Notes under the pieces: generated by a model
What the model was told of the DNA's origin: nothing
Databases searched by the model: none
The model's input: the letters and a program-made list of their open reading frames with translations, nothing else
Assembly: GCF_964340395.1 (NCBI RefSeq)
Contig: NC_135557.1
Coordinates: forward strand, 3,347,216-3,411,215
Direction of reading: 5' to 3'
DNA: 64,000 nucleotides
DNA from: Glandiceps talaboti
Lineage: Eukaryota > Hemichordata > Enteropneusta > Spengelidae
Made by a program: the position numbers and the translations under genes
Shown here: in pieces, positions 18,711 to 28,907 of the stretch
How the letters are laid out: each line of letters starts with the position of its first letter
Numbering within the stretch: position 1 is the first letter of the stretch

Positions 18711-19703
18711 ATGAAGGTGTTGTCTTTGTGTGTTTTAATTCTAAGCATTCTCGTGTACATGGTTTCATGTGAATGTGTTCCTCGAGATGATATCTATGTC
18801 TTACCCAAAGACTCGAGGTCATTGATTGCATTTGGAGACATAGCATGTCATACAACGTGTACTTGCGACGATACGGCATGTTATAAATTCGGTGATCACA
18901 TCAACACAACTAAAACTTCCACACATCAGTTTCAGATGTTCTATGAACATCAATTGTGTACCTGTCGTTGTTCACAAGGACAGGGTACTTTTCAATGTGG
19001 CGAAACACAGCCTGTAGAGATGTATCGAGTTCAATATTTGTGTCCTACTCCCAACGGACAACAACACACAACAACACCAACCCCTATCACAGAAAAGAGA
19101 AGCGCATCAACAATTCAGCCAAAAAATGGTATTATGGTTTCATCATCACCATGTGTTGCACAGTGGTATTGGCATAAACGGTGGACAGAAGATGTTGGTA
19201 GACCAGAATGCATGGCTCTCGACGAAGGGGAGGAGTGTGATTGTTTCAATGAAACTGCCAATTGTCCAGTATTACCACACGACATGAATCAAACAGACAC
19301 ATGTCTTCAACATATGCGTTTCACAGCACTGGATACTCATCCAACGTACACTTGCAAAGTCAAATACTGTAACTGTTTGTGTCTGGACAAAGGTAAACAA
19401 AAAGGCGTCTGGGCATGTCAGCTTCCTCTAAAACAAATACTTGGCAAATTAATCTGTCCCAAAAAGCCGAAAACCAAACCAAGTGAGAGTAACATAAGGA
19501 ATACCAAAACTGGTGACAACACCAATACCAACACAGAGAGGAAGAGTGGAGAAAATATTGATCGTCACAAACAACACAACATAATTGGGATAGTCATTGG
19601 AGTAATCATCGGATTGACGTTTCTAATTGTGTTTGCCACTTTGACATATAATTTAGTCATTCGGATCAAACATCATCAAGTAACATTATCACACACAACA
19701 TAG
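18711..19703 (+). CDS. Cys-rich type I membrane glycoprotein
   Basis: 330 aa from the ATG at 18711. It has a signal peptide (about residues 1-20), an ectodomain with two copies of a Cys-rich module, a Ser/Thr/Asn-rich stem, one TM segment (about 291-317) and a short basic tail. Each module ends in a distinctive close-spaced Cys knot: CTCRC...FQC...LCP in the first and CNCLC...WAC...LICP in the second. Several N-glycosylation sites (NTT, NET, NQT) lie in the ectodomain. The same module occurs twice more in the next gene, so the two are tandem paralogues. A surface or envelope role is expected from topology; the ligand is unknown. Confidence 0.75.
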   Translation: MKVLSLCVLILSILVYMVSCECVPRDDIYVLPKDSRSLIAFGDIACHTTCTCDDTACYKFGDHINTTKTSTHQFQMFYEHQLCTCRCSQGQGTFQCGETQPVEMYRVQYLCPTPNGQQHTTTPTPITEKRSASTIQPKNGIMVSSSPCVAQWYWHKRWTEDVGRPECMALDEGEECDCFNETANCPVLPHDMNQTDTCLQHMRFTALDTHPTYTCKVKYCNCLCLDKGKQKGVWACQLPLKQILGKLICPKKPKTKPSESNIRNTKTGDNTNTNTERKSGENIDRHKQHNIIGIVIGVIIGLTFLIVFATLTYNLVIRIKHHQVTLSHTT

Positions 19704-19769
19704 TTCTGGAAGTAATGTATTTATGCAATATATATATATATATATTGTGATAAAATAAAATACAAAAGA

Positions 19770-22700
19770 ATGGAAGAGAAAACTCGTTTACTATTCCTTT
19801 TGGTATTTTTGACACTTTGTCTTGCATTCAGTGAGAAGATCAGTGACATACATTTTTATGATGTAACCCAAACACCGTGTGCAAGCGGCAAAGGTTTTCT
19901 CATTGAAAACCTTGCTACCAACAATAGCAACTGTCTGTGTAGACAACAAGGCAGGGTTGGAGAATCTTGTGAAATGCAGCTCCCTGACCCATCTTGTGGC
20001 ATTTGGCCACATGGCGGTGACGGAAAGATAATACCACAGTGTATGTCAAACAGCAATGGTTGCCCATGCAGTGATGGTCAGCACCTTGGCACATGCAGAT
20101 TGTCAACTGATTGTGTGTATTACGGTAGGCAACGTATCGTATGCAGCAACAGACATTGTGAATGCAACTGCAACAGCACATCAGGCGAATATTCTCTATC
20201 ATGTTCACTGCCCCAAACAACCAGACTGATTGTGACACTTAATTGTAGGTTTGCTTCTGTTGAGGAAGTCAACTGTAAATCATGGGACGTGTTTTCGCAG
20301 AACTGTACAGATTATGAAACATTCTCCACGTCAGATACATGCTTTTCCTGGATGACGGATAGAACACTAAAAACCTGTCATATGGGAGAGCTGTATGAGA
20401 ATGGTACACAAGAATGCCATTGTGATGCTGGGACGACAGTCACACAAGAGAGGGAATCATGTATATCTACAGACATGTGTTTGAGGCATTGGAACGGAAG
20501 TGCCTTTCAGTGCAGACGTAATAACTGTGCGTGTGACTGCAGGCTCAAGCACCTTTATTGTCAAAACAGGTTCAACGAGTGGGCAACAAGGGACATTGTC
20601 TGTCCTACATCACTAAACACTCTACATACACCTTCCACATTACAAGCAACATCATCCATTCTGGAGGAAGACATGACTCAAATGTCTACCACTTCACGTG
20701 AAACAACGTCGTCACCACAAGGTACATCCCCTACATCACGTGAAATACGTGAAGAGGTAGCAGCAATTGAAAATACACAAGACGAAATAACATTATCACC
20801 TTCCACATTACAAGCAACATCATCCATTCTGGAGGACGACATGACTCAAATGTCTATCACTTCACGTGAAACAACGTCGTCACCACAAGGTACGTCCCCT
20901 ACATCACGTGAAATATCAACCACAGCTGAAATACGTGAAGAGGTAGCAGCAATTGAAAATACACAAGACGAAATAACGTTATCACCTTCCACATTACAAG
21001 CAACATCATCCATTCTGGAGGACGACATGACTCAAATGTCTATCACTTCACGTGAAACAACGTCGTCACCACAAGGTACGTCCCCTACATCACGTGAAAT
21101 ATCAACCACAGCTGAAATACGTGAAGAGGTAGCAGCAATTGAAAATACACAAGACGAAATAACGTTATCACCTTCCACATTACAAGCAACATCATCCATT
21201 CTGGACGAAGACATGACTCAAATGTCTACCACTTCACGTGAAACACCATCTAGCAGTAAGACAACGTCGTCACCACAAGGTACACCCCCTACATCACGTG
21301 ATATATCAACCACAGCTGAAATACGTGAAGAGGTAGCAGAAATTGAAAATACACAAGATGAAACAACGTTATCACCTTCCACATTACAAGCAACATCATC
21401 CATTCTGGAGGAAGACATGACTCAAATGTCTACCACTTCACGTGAAACACCATCTAGCAGTAAGACAACGTCGTCACCACAAGGAACATCCTATACATCA
21501 CGTGAAATATCAACCACAGCTGAAATACGTGAAGAGGTAGCAGAAATTGAAAATATACAAGACGAAATAACGTTATCACCTTCCACATTACAAGCAACAT
21601 CATCCATTCTGGAGGACGACATGACTCAAATGTCTATCACTTCACGTGAAACAACGTCGTCACCACAAGGTACATCCCCTACATCACGTGAAATATCAAC
21701 CACAGCTGAAATACGTGAAGAGGTAGCAGAAATTGAAAATACACAAGACGAAATAACGTTATCACCTTCCACATTACAAGCAACATCATCCATTCTGGAC
21801 GACGACATGAATCAAAGGTCTACCACGTCACATACAACACCATCTAGCAGCATGACAACATCGTCACCATATACATCTCCAACTTCACAAGAAATATCAA
21901 CCACAAATGAAATACTTGAAGAGGTAGCAGAAATTGAAAATACACAAGACGAAATAACGTTATCACCTTCCACATTACAAGCAACATCATCCATTCTGGA
22001 GGAAGAAATGACTCAAATGTCTATCACCTCACGTGAAACAACGTCGTCACCACAAGGTACATCCCCTACATCACGTGAAATATCAACCACAGCTGAAATA
22101 CGTGAAGAGGTAGCAGAAATTGAAAATACACAAGACGAAATAACGTTATCACCTTCCACATTACAAGCAACATCATCCATTCTGGAGGACGACATGACTC
22201 AAATGTCTATCACTTCACGTGAAATAACGTCGTCACCACAAGGTACATCCCCTACATCACGTGAAATATCAACCACAGCTGAAATACGTGAAGAGGTAGC
22301 AGAAATTGAAAATACACAAAACGAAATAACGTTATCACCTTCCACATTACAAGCAACATCATCCATTCTGGACGAAGACATGACTCAAATGTCTACCACT
22401 TCACGTGAAACACCATCTAGCAGTAAGACAACGTCGTCACCACAAGGTACACCCCCTACATCACGTGATATATCAACCACAGCTGAAATACGTGAAGAGG
22501 TAGCAGAAATTGAAAATACACAAGATGAAACAACGTTATCACCATCCACATTACAAGCAACATCATCCATTCTGGAGGAAGACATGACTCAAATGTCTAC
22601 CACTTCACGTGAAACACCATCTAGCAGTAAGACAACGTCGTCACCACAAGGTACATCCTATACATCACGTGAAATATCAACCACAGCTGAAATACGTGAA

Positions 22701-23573
22701 GAGGTAGCAGAAATTGAAAATACACAAGACGAAATAACGTTATCAACTTCCACATTACAAGCAACATCATCCATTCTGGACGACGACATGACTCAAAGGT
22801 CTACCACGTCACATACAACACCATCTAGCAGCATGACAACATCGTCACCATATACATCTCCAACTTCACAAGAAATATCAACCACAGATGAAATACTTGA
22901 AGAGGTAGCAGAAATTGAAAATACACAAGACGAAATAACGTTATCACCTTCCACATTACAAGCAACATCATCCATTCTGGAGGAAGAAATGACTCAAATG
23001 TCTATCACTTCACGTGAAACAACGTCGTCACCACAAGGTACATCCCCTACATCACGTGACATATCAATCACAGCTGAAATACTTGAAGAGGTAGCAGAAA
23101 TTGAAAATACACAAGATGAAATAACGTTATCAACTTCCACATTACAAGCAACATCATCCATTCTGGACGACGACATGACTCAAATGTCTACCACGTCACA
23201 TACAACACCATCTAGCAGCAGGACAACATCGTCACCATATACATCTCCTATTTCACAAGAAATAACTTCCACTATGCAAGTACCATCTCTTTCACCGGAT
23301 GTAACATCTCATAAAGCATTGTCGACGGTTGGAGAAACATTGTCAGAGATATCTTCAAAAACTTTTAATAAAATACAACAAACAACGTCGACAGGCAAAA
23401 TGACAATGACAAATGTACATTCGACATTGCGTCCTTCGAGAGCGGATAAGACAGGCAGTGTGTACCTTTCTACAATAACAGCAATTGTTTTTTGTGTTGT
23501 CATTGCATGTGCAATCACATTCATCCTATTTTTACTCGTCAAAACCAGTCGCTTTCACCATGGAACAAGTTAA
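19770..23573 (+). CDS. Mucin-like type I glycoprotein with two Cys-rich modules and 14 stalk repeats
   Basis: 1267 aa from the ATG at 19770. A signal peptide (about 1-22) is followed by two Cys-rich modules (about 45-155 and 165-280). These end in CECNCNS...LSC and CACDCRL...DIVCP, paralogous to those of the gene just upstream. Residues about 290-1160 are a Ser/Thr/Glu-rich stalk of 14 repeats, each opening with STLQATSSIL. Units are 62 aa (186 bp) or 67 aa where a PSSSKTT-type insert is present. The stalk is probably heavily O-glycosylated. A TM segment lies at about 1233-1257 with a 10-residue tail. Such extended mucin stalks are common in viral attachment or shielding glycoproteins; that role is inferred. 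An AATAAA follows at about 23579. The 60-aa minus-strand ORFs in the repeats are antisense shadows. Confidence 0.75.
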   Translation: MEEKTRLLFLLVFLTLCLAFSEKISDIHFYDVTQTPCASGKGFLIENLATNNSNCLCRQQGRVGESCEMQLPDPSCGIWPHGGDGKIIPQCMSNSNGCPCSDGQHLGTCRLSTDCVYYGRQRIVCSNRHCECNCNSTSGEYSLSCSLPQTTRLIVTLNCRFASVEEVNCKSWDVFSQNCTDYETFSTSDTCFSWMTDRTLKTCHMGELYENGTQECHCDAGTTVTQERESCISTDMCLRHWNGSAFQCRRNNCACDCRLKHLYCQNRFNEWATRDIVCPTSLNTLHTPSTLQATSSILEEDMTQMSTTSRETTSSPQGTSPTSREIREEVAAIENTQDEITLSPSTLQATSSILEDDMTQMSITSRETTSSPQGTSPTSREISTTAEIREEVAAIENTQDEITLSPSTLQATSSILEDDMTQMSITSRETTSSPQGTSPTSREISTTAEIREEVAAIENTQDEITLSPSTLQATSSILDEDMTQMSTTSRETPSSSKTTSSPQGTPPTSRDISTTAEIREEVAEIENTQDETTLSPSTLQATSSILEEDMTQMSTTSRETPSSSKTTSSPQGTSYTSREISTTAEIREEVAEIENIQDEITLSPSTLQATSSILEDDMTQMSITSRETTSSPQGTSPTSREISTTAEIREEVAEIENTQDEITLSPSTLQATSSILDDDMNQRSTTSHTTPSSSMTTSSPYTSPTSQEISTTNEILEEVAEIENTQDEITLSPSTLQATSSILEEEMTQMSITSRETTSSPQGTSPTSREISTTAEIREEVAEIENTQDEITLSPSTLQATSSILEDDMTQMSITSREITSSPQGTSPTSREISTTAEIREEVAEIENTQNEITLSPSTLQATSSILDEDMTQMSTTSRETPSSSKTTSSPQGTPPTSRDISTTAEIREEVAEIENTQDETTLSPSTLQATSSILEEDMTQMSTTSRETPSSSKTTSSPQGTSYTSREISTTAEIREEVAEIENTQDEITLSTSTLQATSSILDDDMTQRSTTSHTTPSSSMTTSSPYTSPTSQEISTTDEILEEVAEIENTQDEITLSPSTLQATSSILEEEMTQMSITSRETTSSPQGTSPTSRDISITAEILEEVAEIENTQDEITLSTSTLQATSSILDDDMTQMSTTSHTTPSSSRTTSSPYTSPISQEITSTMQVPSLSPDVTSHKALSTVGETLSEISSKTFNKIQQTTSTGKMTMTNVHSTLRPSRADKTGSVYLSTITAIVFCVVIACAITFILFLLVKTSRFHHGTS
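20630..23270 (+). repeat. 186/201-bp coding tandem repeat of the mucin stalk
   Basis: Fourteen copies, nearly identical, always a multiple of 3 long. Unit types recur in the same order (DEDM, EEDM, ... DDDM, EEEM), showing that blocks of several units were duplicated together, most recently the pair of blocks around 21190-22010 and 22360-22980. The frame is intact throughout. Confidence 0.85.
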
Positions 23574-23628
23574 AGTATAATAAAATAAAATAAAATGTTA
23601 AAAAACAAAAGAATCCATCTCTGTTGAA

Positions 23629-23662
<34 letters not shown>

Positions 23663-24184
23663 TACATAAGAATAAAAGCACTATAAAATACACTTTGTTA
23701 CGTGGTTAATAAAACAGATTTATTTTCGAATTACAAGGCTGATTAAATTAGGCCTTCATTTGTCGCATTTCATTTGTAATAAGTTGCATAAAGAGAACAA
23801 ATTCTTCCATGGTCGGTTTTTCTACCAACGAGTTTTCGACTCAACGGTCTTCATACTTTGTGCTTTTCATCATCACAAGGAAGATGTCTGTCATGGGGAG
23901 AGACTGTCAGGAAAAACGCTGTTTCTCCTTGACGTAATCTGTGAATGGAAGTTCTGTACGCCTTTGTCCACCATTCGTTTTTTCTTCATCGAAAGAAATG
24001 CCCACATGAATGCTGTAAGTTTCTTCTCCCTCGCGTAACAAAGAGCGACATGTGCACGTATTTATGTGATAAATATATATATATATATATATACAAACAA
24101 ATTTTCTGGTGTTTTTTTTTTCATCCACGCAAGTAAAACACATTCGTCACGTCTTTTATGCAAATTACGACGGTTAGTCCACGG
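23574..24184. other. Intergenic region with (GT)n and a truncated sulfotransferase tail
   Basis: About 600 bp without an intact gene. It holds the poly(A) signals of the mucin gene, a (GT)n microsatellite at about 23629-23659, a (TA)n run at about 24071-24093, and at 23815-23970 a copy of the 3' end of the minus-strand sulfotransferase gene found at 25745-25905. Confidence 0.6.
23815..23970 (-). pseudogene. Duplicated tail of a galactose 3-O-sulfotransferase gene
   Basis: On the minus strand this piece encodes RRTELPFTDYVKEKQ and a stop, nearly the same as TRTELPFTDYVRKKQ at the end of the 25794-26533 exon. The DNA match continues past that stop, for example around the shared CTTCATACTTTGTGCTTTTC. 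Only about 150 bp are present, so it cannot encode an enzyme. It is in the same orientation as the other copy. Confidence 0.65.
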
Positions 24185-24192
24185 TTATAAAA
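24185..24192 (+). promoter_or_regulatory. TATA box of the cytokine-receptor-like gene
   Basis: TATAAAAG lies 39 bp before the ATG at 24231, which leaves a 5' UTR of only 10-20 bases if initiation is at the usual 25-30 bp. Such a compact promoter is usual for viral genes and unusual for a host receptor gene. Confidence 0.6.
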
Positions 24193-24230
24193 GAAGGCAA
24201 GGGGTGATCTTTCCTCATTATCAACTAAGT

Positions 24231-25496
24231 ATGAAGCCTGCTGTGCTCGCTTGTGTTGTTTTCCTCATCGCCTGTTTTGGCTGTCTTTCCATCAAAGCCG
24301 AAGAGGTTTACTCCAGTGTTGGTGACGATGTTATCCTTACGTGTCGGCACCCTCGACGCAGAGATGCACGCCGACTTTTGTGGCAGTATGAAGGTGGTGA
24401 ATTACCACCTAAACTCGACGTTAATGTGAACGGGACGGACTTGAACCTCCGAATAGAAAACATCACTTATTCTGACACTGGTCGGTACACATGTAGGAAG
24501 GTAGGGGGAAGACGTCGTAAACATAATGCGGTCTACGCCAACGTTAATTTGCACGTCGGTGTGAGACCAGTGATTTCGGACTTTAAATGTTACAGCGAGA
24601 ATATTCTCGAGATGTGGTGTGAGTGGGATTTGGTGGACTCGACAAATGACACGGTAGAGGTTTTTACGTACCGCCACTACTTTGAGTCAACTTCAGCATG
24701 GCGTGACTGTCCAGACGTTGAGACGAGAGGTCGGCGATCGTGTTTTTTCGACAGGTGGACCAACTACGGCAGCCTCCACGTAATGAGGATTGTGGTATCG
24801 AATGCTTACGGCCATGACGAAAAGGAGATTAAGTTCAACCCCGATACGCAGACGCGTACCAGACCACCCGCTAGCCTAACACTCGTGCGAAAGACACCCT
24901 ACACTGTACACGTCAGGGTAGGCAAGCCGGACAATTGGATTGAAGATTATTTGCAGGTGGGGTACGCTTTACAATACAGAGATGATGTTTCTGAAGATCA
25001 AACGTGGAAAAACATCAACGACGCCTACAACAAAGACACTTTCGTCGCTGTTGCACTAAAGCCCTACACGGCATACTCCTTCCGCGCAAAATGTCGCACA
25101 GAATACGGCGTTAACGGGTCGTGGAGCGATTATGGTGACACCTTACATGTATTGACAGACCAGGCTGCGCCTTTCGATGGTGTAAAGTTGAGAATCAGTC
25201 TTGCTTTCTTGGAAGGGGACAGTGTCGAGATGACGGTTGTTGTTAGACAAGATCCTGTATTTTCCAATGGCGTTATCGAGGGTTACCATTTTGATCTTCG
25301 TAAGGGTACGAATGAAACCGGCAAAGAATTGATTCTAGAAAGTGGCTTACGTGGACACACTTTCACAAATCTTACTTCTATGGCCGACTATACCGTCATT
25401 GTCACTGCCTATAACGGAGCTGGTGCTTCGCCGCCTACATACTACATGTTAAACACTCGAAAATGTTTCGTGAGTTGCACTCCCCCCGCGTATTGA
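24231..25496 (+). CDS. Secreted class I cytokine receptor-like protein (Ig + FN3 domains)
   Basis: 421 aa in one exon, with a signal peptide (1-23). An Ig domain spans about 26-110, with Cys38, Trp51 and DTGRYTC ending at Cys88. A cytokine-receptor N-terminal FN3 domain (about 113-208) holds the four hallmark cysteines C120, C130, C160 and C171, with the family's C-x-W motif as WCEW (129-132). A second FN3 domain (about 212-310) ends in a WSXWS-like element, GSWSDYG (296-302), where the last Trp-Ser is Tyr-Gly. A third FN3 domain runs to about 410. There is no TM segment or GPI signal, so the product should be secreted; the Ig + two-FN3 order is that of IL-6R-alpha/CNTFR-type receptors. Animal receptors of this class are multi-exon, so an intronless copy with a tight TATA promoter suggests capture through RNA. 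Decoy function is inferred. The ATG at 24231 is chosen for the signal peptide and TATA spacing although the frame is open further upstream. Confidence 0.75.
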   Translation: MKPAVLACVVFLIACFGCLSIKAEEVYSSVGDDVILTCRHPRRRDARRLLWQYEGGELPPKLDVNVNGTDLNLRIENITYSDTGRYTCRKVGGRRRKHNAVYANVNLHVGVRPVISDFKCYSENILEMWCEWDLVDSTNDTVEVFTYRHYFESTSAWRDCPDVETRGRRSCFFDRWTNYGSLHVMRIVVSNAYGHDEKEIKFNPDTQTRTRPPASLTLVRKTPYTVHVRVGKPDNWIEDYLQVGYALQYRDDVSEDQTWKNINDAYNKDTFVAVALKPYTAYSFRAKCRTEYGVNGSWSDYGDTLHVLTDQAAPFDGVKLRISLAFLEGDSVEMTVVVRQDPVFSNGVIEGYHFDLRKGTNETGKELILESGLRGHTFTNLTSMADYTVIVTAYNGAGASPPTYYMLNTRKCFVSCTPPAY

Positions 25497-25793
25497 AAAG
25501 CAGGAAATGCACGCTCCAATACTTTTTTAGTTGAAGATGTTTTAATGACTGTCTGTGTTTTTAGGCAGTAGAATACACAATACGTGTGTGTGCATCCAGT
25601 GTTGTGGTTGTTTTTTTTTGTTAGTTACTTACATTTACATATGCCAAACTGAATTTTTCAAGTTCGTTTTTTGGAGATTAATAAAAAATCATTTGTAAAC
25701 GGAAATATGTGTGTGACTCGCAACAGTTTTTTTGTGTGTAAAAGTGGTTTTTGGTCGATTTTTCAACTCAATGGTCTTCATACTTTGTGCTTT
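25497..25793. other. 3' flank and right copy of the direct repeat
   Basis: No gene. It contains an AATAAA at 25680-25685 serving the receptor-like gene, and from about 25745 the start of the second copy of the about 150-bp direct repeat that also occurs at 23815-23970. Confidence 0.6.
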
Positions 25794-26533
25794 TCATCCT
25801 GACAAGGCAAATGTCTGCCACGGGGAGAGACTGTCAGGAAAAATGTAATTACGCACATTTTGTAACTGTTTCTTCCTGACATAATCTGTGAATGGAAGTT
25901 CTGTTCTCGTCAATCCAAGACACATTGTGTCATTCTTTACAGATGGTTTGATTTTGATGCTTTGTACACTTACATGATTTGGGCGCCACACTTTGGGATC
26001 ATTTGTAATGACTTTCTCAATACAATGGTTGGAATAGTATTCCCGCCTCGATTTCAGTTTTGCTAGTTCTGTTTGTATTCGCTCTCTTCCGAAACTTTCA
26101 ATACGTTTCCAAAGTGTTGTATTAAAATGGTCATACAATTTTACATCTCCAGCATGCCACTTCAGTACCTTTCCTGCCACTTCTTCAGTAATGTTACTTT
26201 TTGATTTTGGTGCTCGTGCATTCATTGAAAATGCTACAATATCGTCTGTATCCCAACACATCAATTCTTTGAGCAACACAAGCGATTCATCCATGTACTC
26301 TGCTATCATTATTAAATTAAATGTTTCGTCTATATATTTAATTTTGTTGTCAATATTTGTCACGTTCCACATATCCTCTGAGTTCATACCAAGGTCAAAC
26401 AGCATAGGATTCAATAATCGTGCATTATGTGATTTATTATAATAATATTCGATACCGTCAGCGAATTCTTTCAAACCTGCGGGGCCTTTTAGACCAACAT
26501 AATTGCCAAAGTCGAAATAAGTGAATGAGGATC
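25794..26533 (-). CDS. Last exon of a galactose 3-O-sulfotransferase (Gal3ST) gene, partial
   Basis: Minus strand, 245 codons plus stop. The central part, with AEYMDESLVLLKELMCWDTDD and the following S-M-N-A-R, matches the C-terminal region typical of the galactosylceramide/galactose 3-O-sulfotransferase family (PF06990), preceded by the LLNPMLFDLGM segment. These Golgi enzymes transfer sulfate from PAPS to galactose. The 5'-PSB PAPS-binding loop, signal anchor and N-terminal half are absent from this exon and were not found elsewhere in the window. The exon most likely begins at 26533, after CATTTCACTGCAG, a good 3' splice site. Upstream, the reading frame runs on into the 48-bp repeat array, but I take that as intron. 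The gene is therefore either broken or has its 5' exons outside the window. Confidence 0.65.
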
Positions 26534-28907
26534 CTGCAGTGAAATGGTCATCAATATTCATGACTCCTAAATGCCTATTACCTGCAGTGAAAGGGTCATC
26601 AATATTCATGACTCCTAATTGTCTATTACATGCAGTGAAAGGGTCATCAATATTCATAACTCCTAAGTGCCTATTACCTGCAGTGAAAGATTCGTCAATA
26701 TTCATGTCTCCTAAGTGCCTATTACTTGCAGTGAAAGGGTCGTCTATATTCATAACTCCTAATTGTCTATTACCGGCAGTGAAAGAGTTGTCAATATTCA
26801 TGTCTCCTAATTGTCTATTACCTGCAGTGAAAGGGTCATCAATATTCATGACTCCTAAATGCCTATTACCTGCAGTGAAAGGGTCATCAATATTCATGAC
26901 TCCTAATTGTCTATTACATGCAGTGAAAGGGTCATCAATATTCATAACTCCTAAGTGCCTATTACCTGCAGTGAAAGAGTCATCAATATTCATAGCTCCT
27001 AAGTGCCTATTACCTGCAGTGAAAGGGTCATCAATATTCATAACTCCTAAGTGCCTATTACCTGCAGTGAAAGAGTCGTCAATATTCATAACTCCTAAGT
27101 GCCTATTACCTGCAGTGAAAGGGTCGTCTATATTCATGACTCCTAAGTGCCTATTACCTGCAGTGAAAGAGTCATCAATATTCATAACTCCTAAGTGACT
27201 ATTACCTGCAGTGAAAGGGTCGTCTATATTTATGACTCCTAATTGTCTATTACCTGCAGTGAAAGAGTCATCAATATTCATAACTCCTAAGTGCCTATTA
27301 CCTGCAGTAAAATGGTCATCAATATTCATAACTCCTAATTGTCTATTACATGCAGTGAAAGAGTCATCAATATTCATAACTCCTAAGTGCCTATTACCTG
27401 CAGTAAAATGGTCATCAATATTCATAACTCCTAATTGTCTATTACCTGCAGTGAAAGAGTCATCAATATTCATAACTCCTAATTGTCTATTACCTGCAGT
27501 GAAATGGTCATCAATATTCATAACTCCTAATTGTCTATTACATGCAGTGAAAGGGTCATCAATATCCATGACTCCTAAGTGCCTATTACCTGCAGTAAAA
27601 TGGTCGTCAATATTCATAACTCCTAAGTGCCTATTACCTGCAGTGAAAGAGTCATCAATATTCATGACTCCTAATTGTCTATTACCTGCAGTGAAATGGT
27701 CATCAATATTCATGACTCCTAAGTGCCTATTACCTGCAGTGAAAGGGTTGTCAATATGCATGACTCCTAAGTGCCTATTACCTGCAGTGAAACGGTCATC
27801 AATATTCATGACTCCTAATTGTCTATTACCAGCAGCGAAAGGGTCATCAATATTCATAACTCCTAAGTGCCTATTACCTGCAGTGAAAGAGTCATCAATA
27901 TTCATGACTCCTAATTGTCTATTACCTGCAGTGAAATGGTCATCAATATTCATGACTCCTAATTGTCTATTACCAGCAGCGAAAGGGTCATCAATATTCA
28001 TGACTCCTAAGTGCCTATTACCTGCAGTGAAAGAGTCATCAATATTCATGACTCCTAATTGTCTATTACCTGCAGTGAAATGGTCATCAATATTCATGAC
28101 TCCTAATTGTCTATTACCTGCAGTGAAAGGGTAGTCAATATTCATGACTCCTAAGTGCCTATTACATGCAGTGAAAGGGTCGTCAATATTCATGACTCCT
28201 GAGTGCCTATTACCTGTAGTGAAAGGGTCGTCAATATTCATAACTCCTAAGTGCCTATTACATGCAGTGAAAGGGTCATCAATATTCATAACTCCTAAGT
28301 GCCTATTACCTGCAGTGAAAGAGTCATCAATATTCATGACTCCTAATTGTCTATTACCTGCAGTGAAAGAGTTGTCAATATTCATAACTCCTAAGTGCCT
28401 ATTACCTGCAGTGAAAGAGTCATCAATATTCATGACTCCTAAGTGCTTATTACCTGCAGTGAAAGGGTCATCAATATTCATGACCCTAAGTGCCTATTAC
28501 CTGCAGTGAAAGGGTCATCAATATTCATGACTCCTAAGTGCTTATTACCTGCAGTGAAAGGGTCATCAATATTCATGACTCCTAATTGTCTATTACCTGC
28601 AGTGAAAGAGTCATCAATATTCATGACTCCTAAGTGTCTATTACATGCAGTGAAAGGGTAGTCAATATTCATAACTCCTAAGTGCCTATTACCTGCAGTG
28701 AAAGGGTCATCAATATTCATAACTCCTAAGTGCCTATTACCTGCAGTGAAAGGGTCGTCAATATTCATAACTCCTAAGTGCCTATTACCTGCAGCGAAAG
28801 AGTTGTCAATATTCATGACTCCTAAGTGCTTATTACCTGCAGTGAAAGGGTTGTCAATATTCATGACTCCTAATTGTCTATTACCTGCAGTGAAAGGGTC
28901 ATCAATA

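Noticed and set aside
20846-23176. Series of about 60-aa minus-strand ORFs in the mucin stalk
   Set aside because: They are antisense images of the coding repeat with the same period and no start signals of their own.
23629-23659. (GT)n as a possible viral terminal or telomere-like repeat
   Set aside because: A plain dinucleotide microsatellite; similar runs occur in host DNA at 42674-42732.
23760-24038. 92-aa plus-strand ORF
   Set aside because: It overlaps the duplicated sulfotransferase tail on the opposite strand and has no features of its own.
25794-28481. In-frame fusion of array repeats to the sulfotransferase C-terminus as one 895-aa protein
   Set aside because: The join coincides with a good 3' splice site (CACTGCAG) and the repeats have no counterpart in the family, so an intron-exon border is the simpler reading. 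An exonised form cannot be fully excluded.
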